Assembly: GCA_944390725.1 (NCBI GenBank)
Contig: CALXQU010000004.1
Location: 62,001 to 126,000, forward strand
Source: an uncultured Spirochaetaceae bacterium
GTDB taxonomy: Bacteria > Spirochaetota > Spirochaetia > Sphaerochaetales > Sphaerochaetaceae
Reading direction: 5' to 3'
Length of the DNA: 64,000 nucleotides
Shown here: piece by piece, positions 43,441 to 52,598 of the stretch
Position numbering within the stretch: position 1 is the first letter of the stretch
Layout of the letters: the number at the start of each line of letters is the position of its first letter
Position numbers and translations under genes: made by a program
Notes under the pieces: model-generated
Database searches by the model: none
What the model saw: only the letters and a program-made list of their open reading frames with translations
What the model was told of the DNA's origin: nothing

Positions 43441-44697
43441 TCATTGGTCCATCGCATCAGGATGGAGGAGGAAATCAAAGAGATTGATTATCAGGATGCC
43501 GTCTTCCGTACGACGGGGCTTGATCCTATCCCTGGTGATTACGATCTTCCTGAAGGAATCGCGTATCATGGAAAGGGAACGCAGCTCCTGCTCCAGCTTG
43601 CCTTCATCAAGCAGCGTCAGCGCAGACTGGATGTAATATCGCCTACTGGCGAGATTCGCTACGAAATCAACCTCATACTGGCGTTCCCTGTATCTGCCAT
43701 CATCTGCCCTGTATCTGTGAGGCACGATACCGACATCCACGAGATAGCCCCTTACCCTCAGCTCATTGTAGATGATATTCTCCATGATATGGGTCTCCTT
43801 GACCTGCCTGAAGCTGATCCTGGAATTCCTTATACCAATATCCGAGAAATAGAATTTGTAAGGGGATTCGATGTAATCCTTCCCTTTTATGTCATATCGC
43901 TGTGCGCGTTCGACCATGTAGGATTCCTCGATGAACCGCAGATAGCTGGAGATCGTCTTGTCCGACATCCCACGCTGTCCCCTGCTCCTGAATGTGTTGG
44001 CAAGCTTCGACGGGTTTGTCAGGCTCCCTGTAGCAGAGGACAGGAGATCAAGGACTGCGCTGATGCCTTTATCATCCTTCAGCTTGTTCCGTTCGGTGAT
44101 ATCCTTGATATAGATGGTCCTGGCAGCATATCCCAGGAAAGACACCTTCTGCTCGTCATCCATCTTCTCGGCATAGATGGAAGGAAGCCCTCCATATGTG
44201 GAATAGTCGTTCCATGCCTCATCATCCGAACCATAAAGAGGCCTGATCTCATTGAATGACAGCGGCCTCACCCTCACCTCATCGCCACGGCCCCTGAACT
44301 CCGTGATGATATCAGAGGAAAGGAACCTTGAATTGCTGCCGGTGATATATACATCCAGATTAGGCTTATGCAGCAGCCCGTTGATGACCATCTCAAAGCC
44401 GTCTACATTCTGGATCTCATCAAGGAAGACATAGTATGTCCTGTCATCCTTGATCCTGGAACGTATCTCAAGCCCCAATGCATGCCTGTCCAGCAGATGC
44501 TCGTTCTCATCATCATCGAGCTCGATTGCGATGATATGGCTATCGTCAACCCCGCTGGAAAGAAGATAATCCCTGAAGATGGTAAAGAGGAGATAGCTCT
44601 TCCCGCATCGCCTTATGCCGGTAATGACCTTGGCCCTGCCATTGCCCATCCTCTTTATCAATCGCTGAAGATATGCATCCCTCTTTATCTCAATCAT
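43441..44697 (-). CDS. AAA ATPase with DUF4143
   Basis: A 418-residue protein of the AAA_14-DUF4143 family common in accessory DNA of host-associated bacteria. Walker A is VITGIRRCGKSYLL, Walker B YYVFLDEIQNVDGFEMVING LL, sensor LDVYITGSNSRFLS, then REVRVRPLSF-like RVRPLSFNEIRPLYG. The C-terminal DUF4143 nuclease-like part has YEVDFVANLASRRYYIQSAL (the D/E-x-D-F-V block followed by IQ). Function is not established in the family. AGGAG-like GGAG lies seven bases before the ATG and immediately after a 13-bp hairpin that should form the mRNA 5' end. Confidence 0.85.
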   Translation of the reverse strand: MIEIKRDAYLQRLIKRMGNGRAKVITGIRRCGKSYLLFTIFRDYLLSSGVDDSHIIAIELDDDENEHLLDRHALGLEIRSRIKDDRTYYVFLDEIQNVDGFEMVINGLLHKPNLDVYITGSNSRFLSSDIITEFRGRGDEVRVRPLSFNEIRPLYGSDDEAWNDYSTYGGLPSIYAEKMDDEQKVSFLGYAARTIYIKDITERNKLKDDKGISAVLDLLSSATGSLTNPSKLANTFRSRGQRGMSDKTISSYLRFIEESYMVERAQRYDIKGKDYIESPYKFYFSDIGIRNSRISFRQVKETHIMENIIYNELRVRGYLVDVGIVPHRYRADDGRYRERQYEVDFVANLASRRYYIQSALTLLDEGKLEQELRSLSMIRDSFRKIVITRDRIKPRRTEDGILIINLFDFLLHPDAMDQ

Positions 44698-44701
44698 CGG
44701 T

Positions 44702-44770
44702 CACTCCGGAAAAAGCGTAGTTTTACGCTTTTTCCGTATATATCCTAAGCCTCACATCCTATACAGTCAA
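44702..44770 (-). promoter_or_regulatory. promoter and 5' hairpin of the DUF4143 gene
   Basis: On the minus strand TTGACT (44770-44765), 17 bp, TAGGAT (44747-44742). Transcription should start about 44735, exactly where a perfect stem begins: CGGAAAAAGCGTA and TACGCTTTTTCCG with a four-base loop. Its last bases merge with the ribosome-binding site (CCGGAG), so folding may restrict translation. Confidence 0.6.
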
Positions 44771-44774
44771 TCTC

Positions 44775-44799
44775 CACTCCGGAAAAAGCGTAGTTTTAC
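44775..44799 (-). repeat. second copy of the 25-bp 5' repeat
   Basis: Identical over 25 bases to 44702-44726 but with the other stem arm changed, so it cannot form the hairpin. It lies just upstream of the -35 box. The pair suggests a duplicated operator or past tandem duplication of the promoter segment. Confidence 0.7.
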
Positions 44800-44841
44800 A
44801 GGAAATCCGTATTATATGAAGGCACCGGACATCCGCTATGA

Positions 44842-44873
44842 TAAGAAAAGCTGCCTACCGACAAGCAGGCAGC
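44842..44873 (-). terminator. intrinsic terminator of ilvE
   Basis: On the minus strand GCTGCCT and AGGCAGC around a 10-base loop, followed by TTTTCTTAT, about 25 bases after the ilvE stop. Confidence 0.8.
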
Positions 44874-44896
44874 CTCTGGATGGATCATCCCGATGA

Positions 44897-45922
44897 TTAC
44901 ATGATCTTGCGGATCCAGCCTTCCGGTCCCTTGATCTCGCCTTCCTGGATTCCCGTGAGGGTTCCCCTGAGCTTGGTGAGGACAGGTCCCATCTCCTCCA
45001 TGCCGGATGGCACTTCGATGACCTTGTCTGGGCATGTGATGGACCCTACCGGGGAGATGACAGCAGCAGTGCCGCAGAGGCCGATCTCCACGAACTCCGG
45101 AACCTCCTCAAGCGCGACAGGCCTTTCCTCGACTTCCATGCCGAGCATATCCTTGGCGACGACGAGAAGCGACCTTCTCGTAATCGATGGGAGGATCGTG
45201 CTGGACTTCGGCGTGACGATCTTGCCGTCCTTGGTGACGAAGATGAAGTTGGCTCCGCCTGTCTCCTCGACATGCGTCCTTGTGGCAGCATCGAGGTACA
45301 CATTCTCCGCGAATCCGTTCTTATGGGCATAGTCTCCCGGATAGAGGGACATAGCGTAGTTGAGCCCTGCCTTGATATGGCCTGTGCCGTGCGGTGCGGC
45401 CCTGTCGTACTGCGAGAGAAGCAGCTTGATAGGCTTCACGCCGCCCTTGAAGTACGGTCCGACAGGGGTTGCGAACATCCTGAACTGATAGAACGGAGCC
45501 GGTGCGACTCCGATGACAGGACCGGATCCGAAGAGGAACGGCCTGATATACAGCGTAGCGCCTGAGCCATATGGCGGGACCCATGCCGCATTGGCCTTCA
45601 CAAGCTCATCGAGGGCATGGAGGAAAAGCTCTGTAGGAACCTCAGGCATCAGGAGCCTGTCAGCGGAGTCCTGCAGCCTCTGCGCATTGAGGTCAGGGCG
45701 GAATGCGACAATAGAGCCGTCCTTCTGCGTATATACCTTGAGGCCTTCGAAGCATGTCTGCGCATACTGCAGCACGCCTGCGCTCTCAGAGATCGTCACA
45801 TTGCAGTCTTTCGTGAGGCCGCCTTCATCCCACTTACCGTCTTTCCATTCGGAAACCCAGCGGTAATCCGTCGGCATGTATCCGAAGCCGAGCTTAGACC
45901 ATTCGATATTCTTCTTTTCCAT
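44897..45922 (-). CDS. ilvE: branched-chain amino acid aminotransferase
   Basis: A fold-type IV PLP enzyme making the final transamination for Leu, Ile and Val. At 341 residues it is the longer eukaryote/Gram-positive-like form (starts IEWSKLGFGYMPTDYRWVSE WKDGKWD). The PLP lysine is in GHIKAGLNYAMSL, and the cofactor phosphate region is CGTAAVISPVGSI. GGAGG lies seven bases before the ATG. It stands alone with a terminator, 39 kb from the ilv-leu operon, and no attenuator-like leader was found ahead of it. Confidence 0.94.
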   Translation of the reverse strand: MEKKNIEWSKLGFGYMPTDYRWVSEWKDGKWDEGGLTKDCNVTISESAGVLQYAQTCFEGLKVYTQKDGSIVAFRPDLNAQRLQDSADRLLMPEVPTELFLHALDELVKANAAWVPPYGSGATLYIRPFLFGSGPVIGVAPAPFYQFRMFATPVGPYFKGGVKPIKLLLSQYDRAAPHGTGHIKAGLNYAMSLYPGDYAHKNGFAENVYLDAATRTHVEETGGANFIFVTKDGKIVTPKSSTILPSITRRSLLVVAKDMLGMEVEERPVALEEVPEFVEIGLCGTAAVISPVGSITCPDKVIEVPSGMEEMGPVLTKLRGTLTGIQEGEIKGPEGWIRKIM

Positions 45923-46020
45923 AGTCCATCCTCCCGATTTGACTAATCATAGTCCTCATGGCATGGCGACTACAAGATTCCGGATTGCACATGGCCGAAG
46001 TTTTCCGATATCCTCAGCCC

Positions 46021-47046
46021 ATGTCTAGAATCAGAGAACTCTGGAAGGGCGTGGCCATATCGCTGGCCATAGCGGTCCCCTCCTACCTGCTCGGGCTGGC
46101 ATTCCCGATAGCCGGCGGACCCGTCATAGCGATTATCGCGGGGATGGCCATCGCCATCTTCCTCAGGCAGGGAAGCAGTTTCGCTGCCGGCATCAGGTTC
46201 ACCTCCAAGAAGGTGCTGCAGTGGGCAGTCATCCTCCTCGGCTTCGGCATGAACCTCTCGGCAGTCGCCCAGACAGGGCTGCAGTCGCTGCCGATAATAC
46301 TCACTACCATCACGGTATCGCTGGCCGTTGCCTTCGTGATGTCCAGGCTCCTCGGCATCAAGGGCAATACAGGCGCACTCATAGGCATCGGATCATCGAT
46401 CTGCGGCGGGTCCGCCATCGCGGCAGCAGCTCCTGTGATGGATGCCGATGATGGGGAGATCGCCCAGTCGATAAGCGTCATATTCTTCTTCAATGTCCTC
46501 GCGGCGCTGCTCTTCCCCATCCTTGGCTCCGCCATCGGCTTCAGCACCACGGACGGAACCCCATTCGGCATATTCGCAGGCACGGCAGTCAATGACACAT
46601 CCTCGGTGACGGCCTGCGCATCGACATGGGACAGCATGTGGAGACTGGGATCAGCGACGCTAGACAAGGCAGTGACGGTGAAGCTGACACGCACGCTGGC
46701 CATCATCCCCATCACGCTCGTCCTTGCCGTGATGAGGACGAGAAGGTGCGCAGAGGGCAGCAGCGTATCGATGAGGAGGATCTTCCCCTTCTTCATCCTC
46801 TTCTTCATACTTGCATCGGTCATCACCACCGTGCTGATGGCGATGGGCGTAAGCGGCGATGCCTTCACGCCCTTCAAGGACCTCTCGAAGTTCATGATCG
46901 TCATGGCCATGGCAGCCATCGGACTCAATACGGATATCGTGAAGCTGGTGCGCACAGGCGGGAAGCCACTGCTGCTCGGCCTTTCCTGCTGGGTGATGAT
47001 AACCATCTCCACGCTGCTTATGCAGCATCTGCTGCACCTCATATGA
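46021..47046 (+). CDS. YeiH-family putative sulfate/anion exporter
   Basis: A polytopic inner-membrane protein (about 10 helices, 341 residues) of the YeiH/UPF0324 family. Characteristic are VLQWAVILLGFGMNLS, IGIGSSICGGSAIAAAAPVM and AGTAVNDTSSVTACAS. The family is annotated as sulfate exporter by similarity; the true substrate is uncertain. ATG at 46021 (MSRIRELWKG) has no Shine-Dalgarno but TTGCAC-18-TATCCT ends six bases before it, so the mRNA may be leaderless. The longer frame from 45958 is less likely. Divergent from ilvE. Confidence 0.85.
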   Translation: MSRIRELWKGVAISLAIAVPSYLLGLAFPIAGGPVIAIIAGMAIAIFLRQGSSFAAGIRFTSKKVLQWAVILLGFGMNLSAVAQTGLQSLPIILTTITVSLAVAFVMSRLLGIKGNTGALIGIGSSICGGSAIAAAAPVMDADDGEIAQSISVIFFFNVLAALLFPILGSAIGFSTTDGTPFGIFAGTAVNDTSSVTACASTWDSMWRLGSATLDKAVTVKLTRTLAIIPITLVLAVMRTRRCAEGSSVSMRRIFPFFILFFILASVITTVLMAMGVSGDAFTPFKDLSKFMIVMAMAAIGLNTDIVKLVRTGGKPLLLGLSCWVMITISTLLMQHLLHLI

Positions 47047-47051
47047 GATGA

Positions 47052-47071
47052 TGCCCCTCGGAGGAGGGGCA
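47052..47071. terminator. hairpin between convergent yeiH-like and BMP genes
   Basis: TGCCCCTC and GAGGGGCA with a four-base GGAG loop. No strong T-run; probably bidirectional. Confidence 0.55.
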
Positions 47072-47096
47072 CCATAGCCTTTGCGCTGGCCTGGGA

Positions 47097-48317
47097 TCAG
47101 TATGCGGCGTTGAGCCACTCGATCCCGTCGATCTGCACTGTGAAGTACGGTGCGGACTGGAAGAGCGATTCGTGGAATGCGCCATCGAATACGGCTTCCT
47201 CGGAATCAGCGGTGAAGTCACCATCGGTGTCAAGCGCGAATGCATGCGTAAGCGTCTCGCCGCCGACTGTGAAGGTGCTGGTATCGAAGACCTGGATGGA
47301 ACCGTCTGCGATGGCAGCCTCTACCTCCGCGACCTTCTCTGCAGTGCCAGGAGCCGCGATGGCTTCATTGAGCGGAGTCATGACGACAGCGCCGTCTGCC
47401 ATGCCCTTGCACCAATCCTGCGGGATCTCCTCGCCATTCACGTATGCCTTGATGGCCTCATAGAAGTAGATTGCCCAGTCGATCCTCGTCGAGATGAGGG
47501 ATGCGGCAGGAGCGATGCCTGTCATATCGTTGTTGTATCCGGTGTGGAATACGCCGCGTGACTGTGCCGCAGTCGCCGGAGTCGTATTGTCGGAGTGCTG
47601 TGAGATCATCACGCAGCCTGCGTCAGCAAGCGCGAGGGCGGCATCGGACTCAGCCGTGGCATCCGACCATGAGCCTACGAAGGAGACCTTCATCGTCACG
47701 GACGGGCATACTGACCTTGCGCCGAGGAAGTAGGATGTGAATCCGGAGATAACCTCCGCGAAGGAATATGCGCCTACATAGCCGATCACTGCCTCTTCCG
47801 GAGCGATCTCGCCATTGTCGATCATCTGCTGGAGCTTCAGGCCGGCTACGACACCCGCGATATACCTGCCTTCATAGATGTTGGCGAATGCATTGTGGGT
47901 ATTGTCCCTGCCATCGAATGCGGAAGCGCAGTTCGTGCAGCTGATGAACTCGATCTCAGGATACTCGTCTACGACCTCGAGCATGAACGGTTCGAAGCCA
48001 TAGCTGTTGTTGATGATGATCTGGCAGCCTTCCTCGGCAGCTTCGATGTTCGCATCCGTACAGGTAGCATCCTCGCCGATATTGTACTTGGTGACCCATT
48101 CTACGGTGATGCCGTCTGCTGCGAGCATCTCGGTCGCCTCGTCCCTGCCCCTGATGAAGTTATAGGTATAACCCTGGTCATTCTCATCTCCGATGCAGAG
48201 GAGACCGACCTTCACGGTATTCGGATCGGATGGGGCGGCAGCTTCGCTGGAACCGCTTGCGAATACGAAACCGGAGAAGAGCAGCAACGCGATCAGAACA
48301 AACGTTATCTTCCTCAT
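47097..48317 (-). CDS. BMP-family nucleoside ABC transporter binding protein
   Basis: A 406-residue binding protein of the PnrA/Med (BMP) family. The signal peptide ends SGFVFASGSSE without a lipobox cysteine. The mature protein starts VKVGLLCIGDENDQGYTYNF, and contains CQIIINNSYGFEPFMLEVVD and EAVIGYVGAYSFAEVISGFT. Spirochaetal PnrA binds purine nucleosides; the ligand here is inferred from family and operon. It is the last gene of an ATPase-permease-permease-binding protein operon and has its own AAAGGAG. Its 3' side faces a hairpin. Confidence 0.92.
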   Translation of the reverse strand: MRKITFVLIALLLFSGFVFASGSSEAAAPSDPNTVKVGLLCIGDENDQGYTYNFIRGRDEATEMLAADGITVEWVTKYNIGEDATCTDANIEAAEEGCQIIINNSYGFEPFMLEVVDEYPEIEFISCTNCASAFDGRDNTHNAFANIYEGRYIAGVVAGLKLQQMIDNGEIAPEEAVIGYVGAYSFAEVISGFTSYFLGARSVCPSVTMKVSFVGSWSDATAESDAALALADAGCVMISQHSDNTTPATAAQSRGVFHTGYNNDMTGIAPAASLISTRIDWAIYFYEAIKAYVNGEEIPQDWCKGMADGAVVMTPLNEAIAAPGTAEKVAEVEAAIADGSIQVFDTSTFTVGGETLTHAFALDTDGDFTADSEEAVFDGAFHESLFQSAPYFTVQIDGIEWLNAAY

Positions 48318-48386
48318 TATGTACTCCTTTAGATATTCATAAGGCCTAAGCCCTTATCTACATTCTAGCAGAACTCCGGAGAAGCG

Positions 48387-49370
48387 CTATCTTTCTTCCC
48401 TGAAGTAGTTCAGCCCGAGCGAGGCAGGCGGCTGCCTGTCCCTGCTGTTCCTCATGCTCGTGAGTATGAGGACGATGACCGTGACGATATAAGGCAGGAT
48501 TTTGTAGATCTCCGTCGGTATGAAGGGGATCGAGACCCTGAGATACATGATCATCATGGCACCGAAGAGCACGGAGCCCCAGATTGCGTTCAGCGGCCTC
48601 CACATGCAGAAGATGACAAGCGCCACCGCCAGCCAGCCTACGCCTGAAAGGCCCTCATGGTTCCATACGCAGCCCGCGGTCGTCATGATATAGACCATGC
48701 CGCCGATTGCCGATATGCCGCCGCCGATCACCGTGGCAAGGTACTTGTACTTCGTGATGTTGATGCCAGCCGCGTCGGATGTCGACGGGGACTCGCCTAC
48801 CGCCGTCAGATACATCCCGTATCTGGTCTTGGCAAGGAACAGGTACATCAGCACGGCTACGGCTATCGCGAGGTAGAAGAATATGGTATGCGAGAACAGG
48901 ATGCTGCCGATTACCGGTATATCCACGAGGAACTTCGGGAATACCTGCGCCGAGAAGACCCCCTTGAGGTCGTTGCTGAGCGCGACATAGCCGCCCTCGC
49001 TGACCCTCATGAACTCTCCGACGAACTGGCCGATGCCTGTGCCGAATATGGAGAGCGCCAGTCCCGTGACGTTCTGGTTCGCCCTGAGGGTGACCGTTAT
49101 GAAGCTGTATATGGCTGAGGCGGCCATGCCTGCGGCGAATGCAGCGGCGATGGCGATGATTATCGCGAGGGGGCCGCTGACCGCGGCTCCTGCCGCCTTC
49201 TCGTAGTAGAATGCGCCGGCGAGGCCGAACGCGCCTCCCATGTACATGATCCCTTCCACGCCGAGGTTGAGGTTGCCTGACTTCTCCGTCAGTATCTCGC
49301 CGAGCGTACCGTACATCAGCACGGTGCCGAAGGTGACTGCAGCTGTTATGAGCGTGATGATCGTCGTCAT
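48387..49370 (-). CDS. nucleoside ABC transporter permease 2
   Basis: A 327-residue BPD_transp_2 permease with about eight to ten helices. The hallmark segments are LMYGTLGEILTEKSGNLNLG VEGIMYMGGAFG near the N-terminus and GESPSTSDAAGINITKYKYL in the cytoplasmic coupling region. Its start overlaps the stop of the other permease (ATGA), so stoichiometric synthesis is likely. It would form a heterodimer with that protein. Confidence 0.93.
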   Translation of the reverse strand: MTTIITLITAAVTFGTVLMYGTLGEILTEKSGNLNLGVEGIMYMGGAFGLAGAFYYEKAAGAAVSGPLAIIIAIAAAFAAGMAASAIYSFITVTLRANQNVTGLALSIFGTGIGQFVGEFMRVSEGGYVALSNDLKGVFSAQVFPKFLVDIPVIGSILFSHTIFFYLAIAVAVLMYLFLAKTRYGMYLTAVGESPSTSDAAGINITKYKYLATVIGGGISAIGGMVYIMTTAGCVWNHEGLSGVGWLAVALVIFCMWRPLNAIWGSVLFGAMMIMYLRVSIPFIPTEIYKILPYIVTVIVLILTSMRNSRDRQPPASLGLNYFREER

Positions 49371-50461
49371 GCCTTTGCCTCCTCCTTCACCTTATGGCGG
49401 AAGATAAGGGAATAGTTGATGAAGAACTCGCAGCTGAGCATGCAGAACAGGAGTATGCCCGTGATGATGTCAGCGATCGATGCCGGCACCTGCATCCTCG
49501 TCTGCAGCGTGTTGGCGCCCTTCTCGAGGATGGCCAGGATCATCGATATCACGATCATCGCGAATGAGTTGAGCTGCGAGAGCCAGGCCACGGTGATGGA
49601 CGTGAAGCCAACCCCGTTGGCGACTCCCTTGTAGAGCGTGAAGTTCGCGCCGGAGACGATGATGAAGCCGACGATGCCGCAGATGGCACCGGAGATGAAC
49701 ATCGTGCGCATGATGATCCAGCCTACGTTCATGCCTGCATAGCGCGCCGTATTCACCGAATCGCCGATGACTGCTATCTCATAGCCCTGCTTGGTCCTCG
49801 TCATGTAGATATGCATGATGACGACGAGCACGAGCACGATGATCCAGCCGCAATGGACGCCGAAGACCTGCGGAAGGCGTGCCGCGTCGTTGAACATCGG
49901 TATCAGCTGGGAGCCCTTGCGCCCTTCCCAGGGACCGCCCTGCAGCCAGGCCACGATGCCGATGGCTATATAGTTCATCATCAGCGTGAAGAGGGTCTCA
50001 TTCGTATTCCACCTTGCCTTGAAGTAGGCCGGGATGAGTCCCCAGATACCGCCTGCGACCGCTCCGGCAAGGAACATGATGGCCAGCAGCGCCACATGCG
50101 GGACCTTCCCTACCCAGAAGAGCGCGAAATAAGTCGCTGCGACAGCACCCATGGTGATCTGCCCCTCTGCACCGATGTTCCAGAACCTCATCTTGAAGCA
50201 TGGGGCTATCGCGAGCGCGCAGCCAAGGAGGGGGATGGCAATCTTTATCGTCTGCTTGAGGTAGATGGGCCTGGAGACAGAGCCCTTGAGGATGACGCCA
50301 TAGGCCTCGATAGGGCTGTTGCCTGTCAGTATCATGGGGATGCAGCCGAGGATGAGGGCGACGATGATCGATGCGACCCTGATTGCCCAGATCGTGCGGG
50401 GAGGCATCTCAGAGCGCTTGGCAAGCCTTATCAATGGGGTCCTGTTCTCCGTTCCGCTCAT
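49367..50461 (-). CDS. nucleoside ABC transporter permease 1
   Basis: A 364-residue BPD_transp_2 permease. It opens with a soluble tail (MSGTENRTPLIRLAKRSEMP) then helices; the coupling loop is VIGDSVNTARYAGMNVGWII, and FWNIGAEGQITMGAVAATYF is a family hallmark. ATG at 50461 overlaps the stop of the ATPase gene (ATGA), so the longer frame from 50536 is rejected. Partner of the downstream permease. Confidence 0.93.
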   Translation of the reverse strand: MSGTENRTPLIRLAKRSEMPPRTIWAIRVASIIVALILGCIPMILTGNSPIEAYGVILKGSVSRPIYLKQTIKIAIPLLGCALAIAPCFKMRFWNIGAEGQITMGAVAATYFALFWVGKVPHVALLAIMFLAGAVAGGIWGLIPAYFKARWNTNETLFTLMMNYIAIGIVAWLQGGPWEGRKGSQLIPMFNDAARLPQVFGVHCGWIIVLVLVVIMHIYMTRTKQGYEIAVIGDSVNTARYAGMNVGWIIMRTMFISGAICGIVGFIIVSGANFTLYKGVANGVGFTSITVAWLSQLNSFAMIVISMILAILEKGANTLQTRMQVPASIADIITGILLFCMLSCEFFINYSLIFRHKVKEEAKA

Positions 50462-52026
50462 TCCGCCCCCTTTGCATTGAACTGCGTCATCATCAGGCCT
50501 ATCTCCTCCTTGGTCACGCTGCGGGCGTCGACGCATCCTGCCACCTGCCCGCCGCAGAGCACGAGGATCCTGTCCGCAAGCTCGATGAGGACATCGAGGT
50601 CCTCGCCTACGTACAGCACCGCTACACCCTTCATCTTCTGCTCGGTCAGGAGATTATAGATCGTATATGATGTATTGATATCGAGTCCCCTGACGGCATA
50701 TGCGGTCATGAGGACCTGGGGATTCCCTGCGATCTCCCTGCCGACCAGGACCTTCTGGACATTGCCTCCGGAAAGCCTCCTGACGGGATATGTGATGCTG
50801 GGCGTGACGACATCAAGCTCCTTCCATATGCCGTTGGCCAGGTCCTCGGGCTCCTTCTTCCTGAGGAAGGCCCCCCTGCCATTGCGCCATGACCTGAGCA
50901 TCATGTTCCCCGTCATGCCCATCGAGCCTACGAGGCCCATGCCGAGCCTGTCCTCGGGGACGAACGCCATGCCGACGCCTGTCTCGCGGATCCTGCGCGG
51001 CGTCATGCCCACCAGCTCAGCCTCGCTGCCGTCATCCCTGACGAAGCGTATGCTGCCTTCCTTGACCGGATAAAGCCCGGTAATCGCCTCCAGAAGCTCC
51101 TTCTGCCCGGAGCCGGAGATGCCGGCCACGCCGAGTATCTCGCCTGTATTCGCCTCGAACGATACCCTGTCCAGCTTCCTGACGCCCTCATTGTCGACGC
51201 ATGTCAGGTTCTCGACCACGAGCTTCCGCTTCGGCTCAGGATACCTGGGCCTCTCGATATTCAGCGTAACCGCGTGTCCCACCATCATGTCGGTAAGGGC
51301 CTGCGGATCCGTCTCCGATGTATTGACGGTGCCTATGTACTTCCCTTTCCTGAGGACGGCCACCTTGTCGGAGACCTCCATGACCTCATGGAGCTTATGG
51401 GTGATGATGACGATGGCCTTGCCGTCGGCCTTCATGTTCAGCAGCACCTTGAAGAGTTTCTGCGTCTCCTGGGGAGTAAGCACTGCCGTGGGCTCATCAA
51501 GGACGAGGATGTCGGCCCCGCGGTAGAGGACCTTGATGATCTCTATCGTCTGCTTCTGGGAGACCGACATATCATAGACCTTCCTGGACGGATCGACCTC
51601 GAAGCCGTAGCGGCTGCAGATTTCCATCACCTTCTCATTGGTCCTGCGGAGGTCCATCTTCTCATCATCGAGCCCCAGCACGATATTCTGCGCTGCCGTG
51701 AAGACCTCGATGAGCTTGTAGTGCTGATGGATCATGCCGATCCCGTATCCGTAGGCCTCGCGCGGCGATCTGATGAAGATGCGCTCGCCATCCTTGTAGA
51801 TCTCGCCCTCATCGGGCTGGTATATGCCGGAGAGCATATTCATCAGGGTCGTCTTGCCGCTGCCGTTCTCGCCAAGGAGGGCAAGGATCTCGCCCCTGTT
51901 GATCCTCATATCGATGGAATCATTGGCCACGACCTGCCCGAACCTCTTGGTGATGCCCCGCATCTCGATTGCGCAGTTATGTTCCAAAAGCATACCTCTT
52001 GATATGATGTTAGCACGATCGGCCAT
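50458..52026 (-). CDS. nucleoside ABC transporter ATP-binding protein (two ABC domains)
   Basis: A 522-residue duplicated ABC ATPase of the nucleoside/sugar (CUT2-like) type. Domain 1: Walker A LLGENGSGKTTLMNML, VSQKQTIEIIK signature region, ILVLDEPTAVLTPQE. Domain 2: GISGSGQKELLEAITGLYPV and VRRLSGGNVQKVLVGREIAG, with the degenerate Walker B QVLMTAYAVRGLDINTSY. ATG at 52026 or at 51993 (MLLEHNCAIEMRG) could start it; neither has an ideal ribosome-binding site. First gene of the importer operon. Confidence 0.93.
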   Translation of the reverse strand: MADRANIISRGMLLEHNCAIEMRGITKRFGQVVANDSIDMRINRGEILALLGENGSGKTTLMNMLSGIYQPDEGEIYKDGERIFIRSPREAYGYGIGMIHQHYKLIEVFTAAQNIVLGLDDEKMDLRRTNEKVMEICSRYGFEVDPSRKVYDMSVSQKQTIEIIKVLYRGADILVLDEPTAVLTPQETQKLFKVLLNMKADGKAIVIITHKLHEVMEVSDKVAVLRKGKYIGTVNTSETDPQALTDMMVGHAVTLNIERPRYPEPKRKLVVENLTCVDNEGVRKLDRVSFEANTGEILGVAGISGSGQKELLEAITGLYPVKEGSIRFVRDDGSEAELVGMTPRRIRETGVGMAFVPEDRLGMGLVGSMGMTGNMMLRSWRNGRGAFLRKKEPEDLANGIWKELDVVTPSITYPVRRLSGGNVQKVLVGREIAGNPQVLMTAYAVRGLDINTSYTIYNLLTEQKMKGVAVLYVGEDLDVLIELADRILVLCGGQVAGCVDARSVTKEEIGLMMTQFNAKGAE

Positions 52027-52061
52027 CTTCAGGAAATGATTTCGGCAAGCCGGAAGCCAGA

Positions 52062-52598
52062 CTATATCATCTTCTCGAGCAGTACGAGCCCCACGCCCTC
52101 GATGCCGTTGAAGACGGTAGGCACGATGGCGACCTCCCTGTAGCCGAGCTTCGCATAGAGCGAGCGGGCGGCTGCGTTGCGGCTGTTCGTGTCCATCCGC
52201 AGCGCACGGCAGCCATGCTTCCTGGCATAGCTCTCATAGAACGATACGAAGCCACGGCCGTATCCGCGGCGGGATGCAGACGGCAGCACAGCCAGCGTAT
52301 GGAGGACCATCACCTCGCTCTCGGGGACATCCCCTGACCAGGGAGCGCCGGCATATGCATCGACCTGCTTCCGGTTGATCACGCCGGCTGCTACAAGAAT
52401 GCCATCATCGTATCCGACGAAGAGCTCCCCTGCGGCGAATGCCTTGCGGACCGTCTCATCAGTGGGATAGACACCCCTCTTCCATCCTATGGTAAGGAGG
52501 CCTGCCTCCTCCGCGCTATGTATGCTGTCATAGAGCCTGCATACCGCCTCGATATCATCTGCTTCCGCTTTCCTGAACATGGGCAGAGGATAGTACAT
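52062..52598 (-). CDS. GNAT-family N-acetyltransferase
   Basis: A 178-residue acetyltransferase. Early blocks FRKAEADDIEAVCRLYDSIH and the acetyl-CoA site ASRRGYGRGFVSFYESYARK are typical; RMDTNSRNAAARSLYAKLGY is the C-terminal GNAT motif. The target is unknown. The ATG at 52598 overlaps the MATE gene stop (TGATG); an ATG at 52580 matches a TATCCT box six bases upstream. Probably co-transcribed with the MATE exporter. Confidence 0.85.
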   Translation of the reverse strand: MYYPLPMFRKAEADDIEAVCRLYDSIHSAEEAGLLTIGWKRGVYPTDETVRKAFAAGELFVGYDDGILVAAGVINRKQVDAYAGAPWSGDVPESEVMVLHTLAVLPSASRRGYGRGFVSFYESYARKHGCRALRMDTNSRNAAARSLYAKLGYREVAIVPTVFNGIEGVGLVLLEKMI

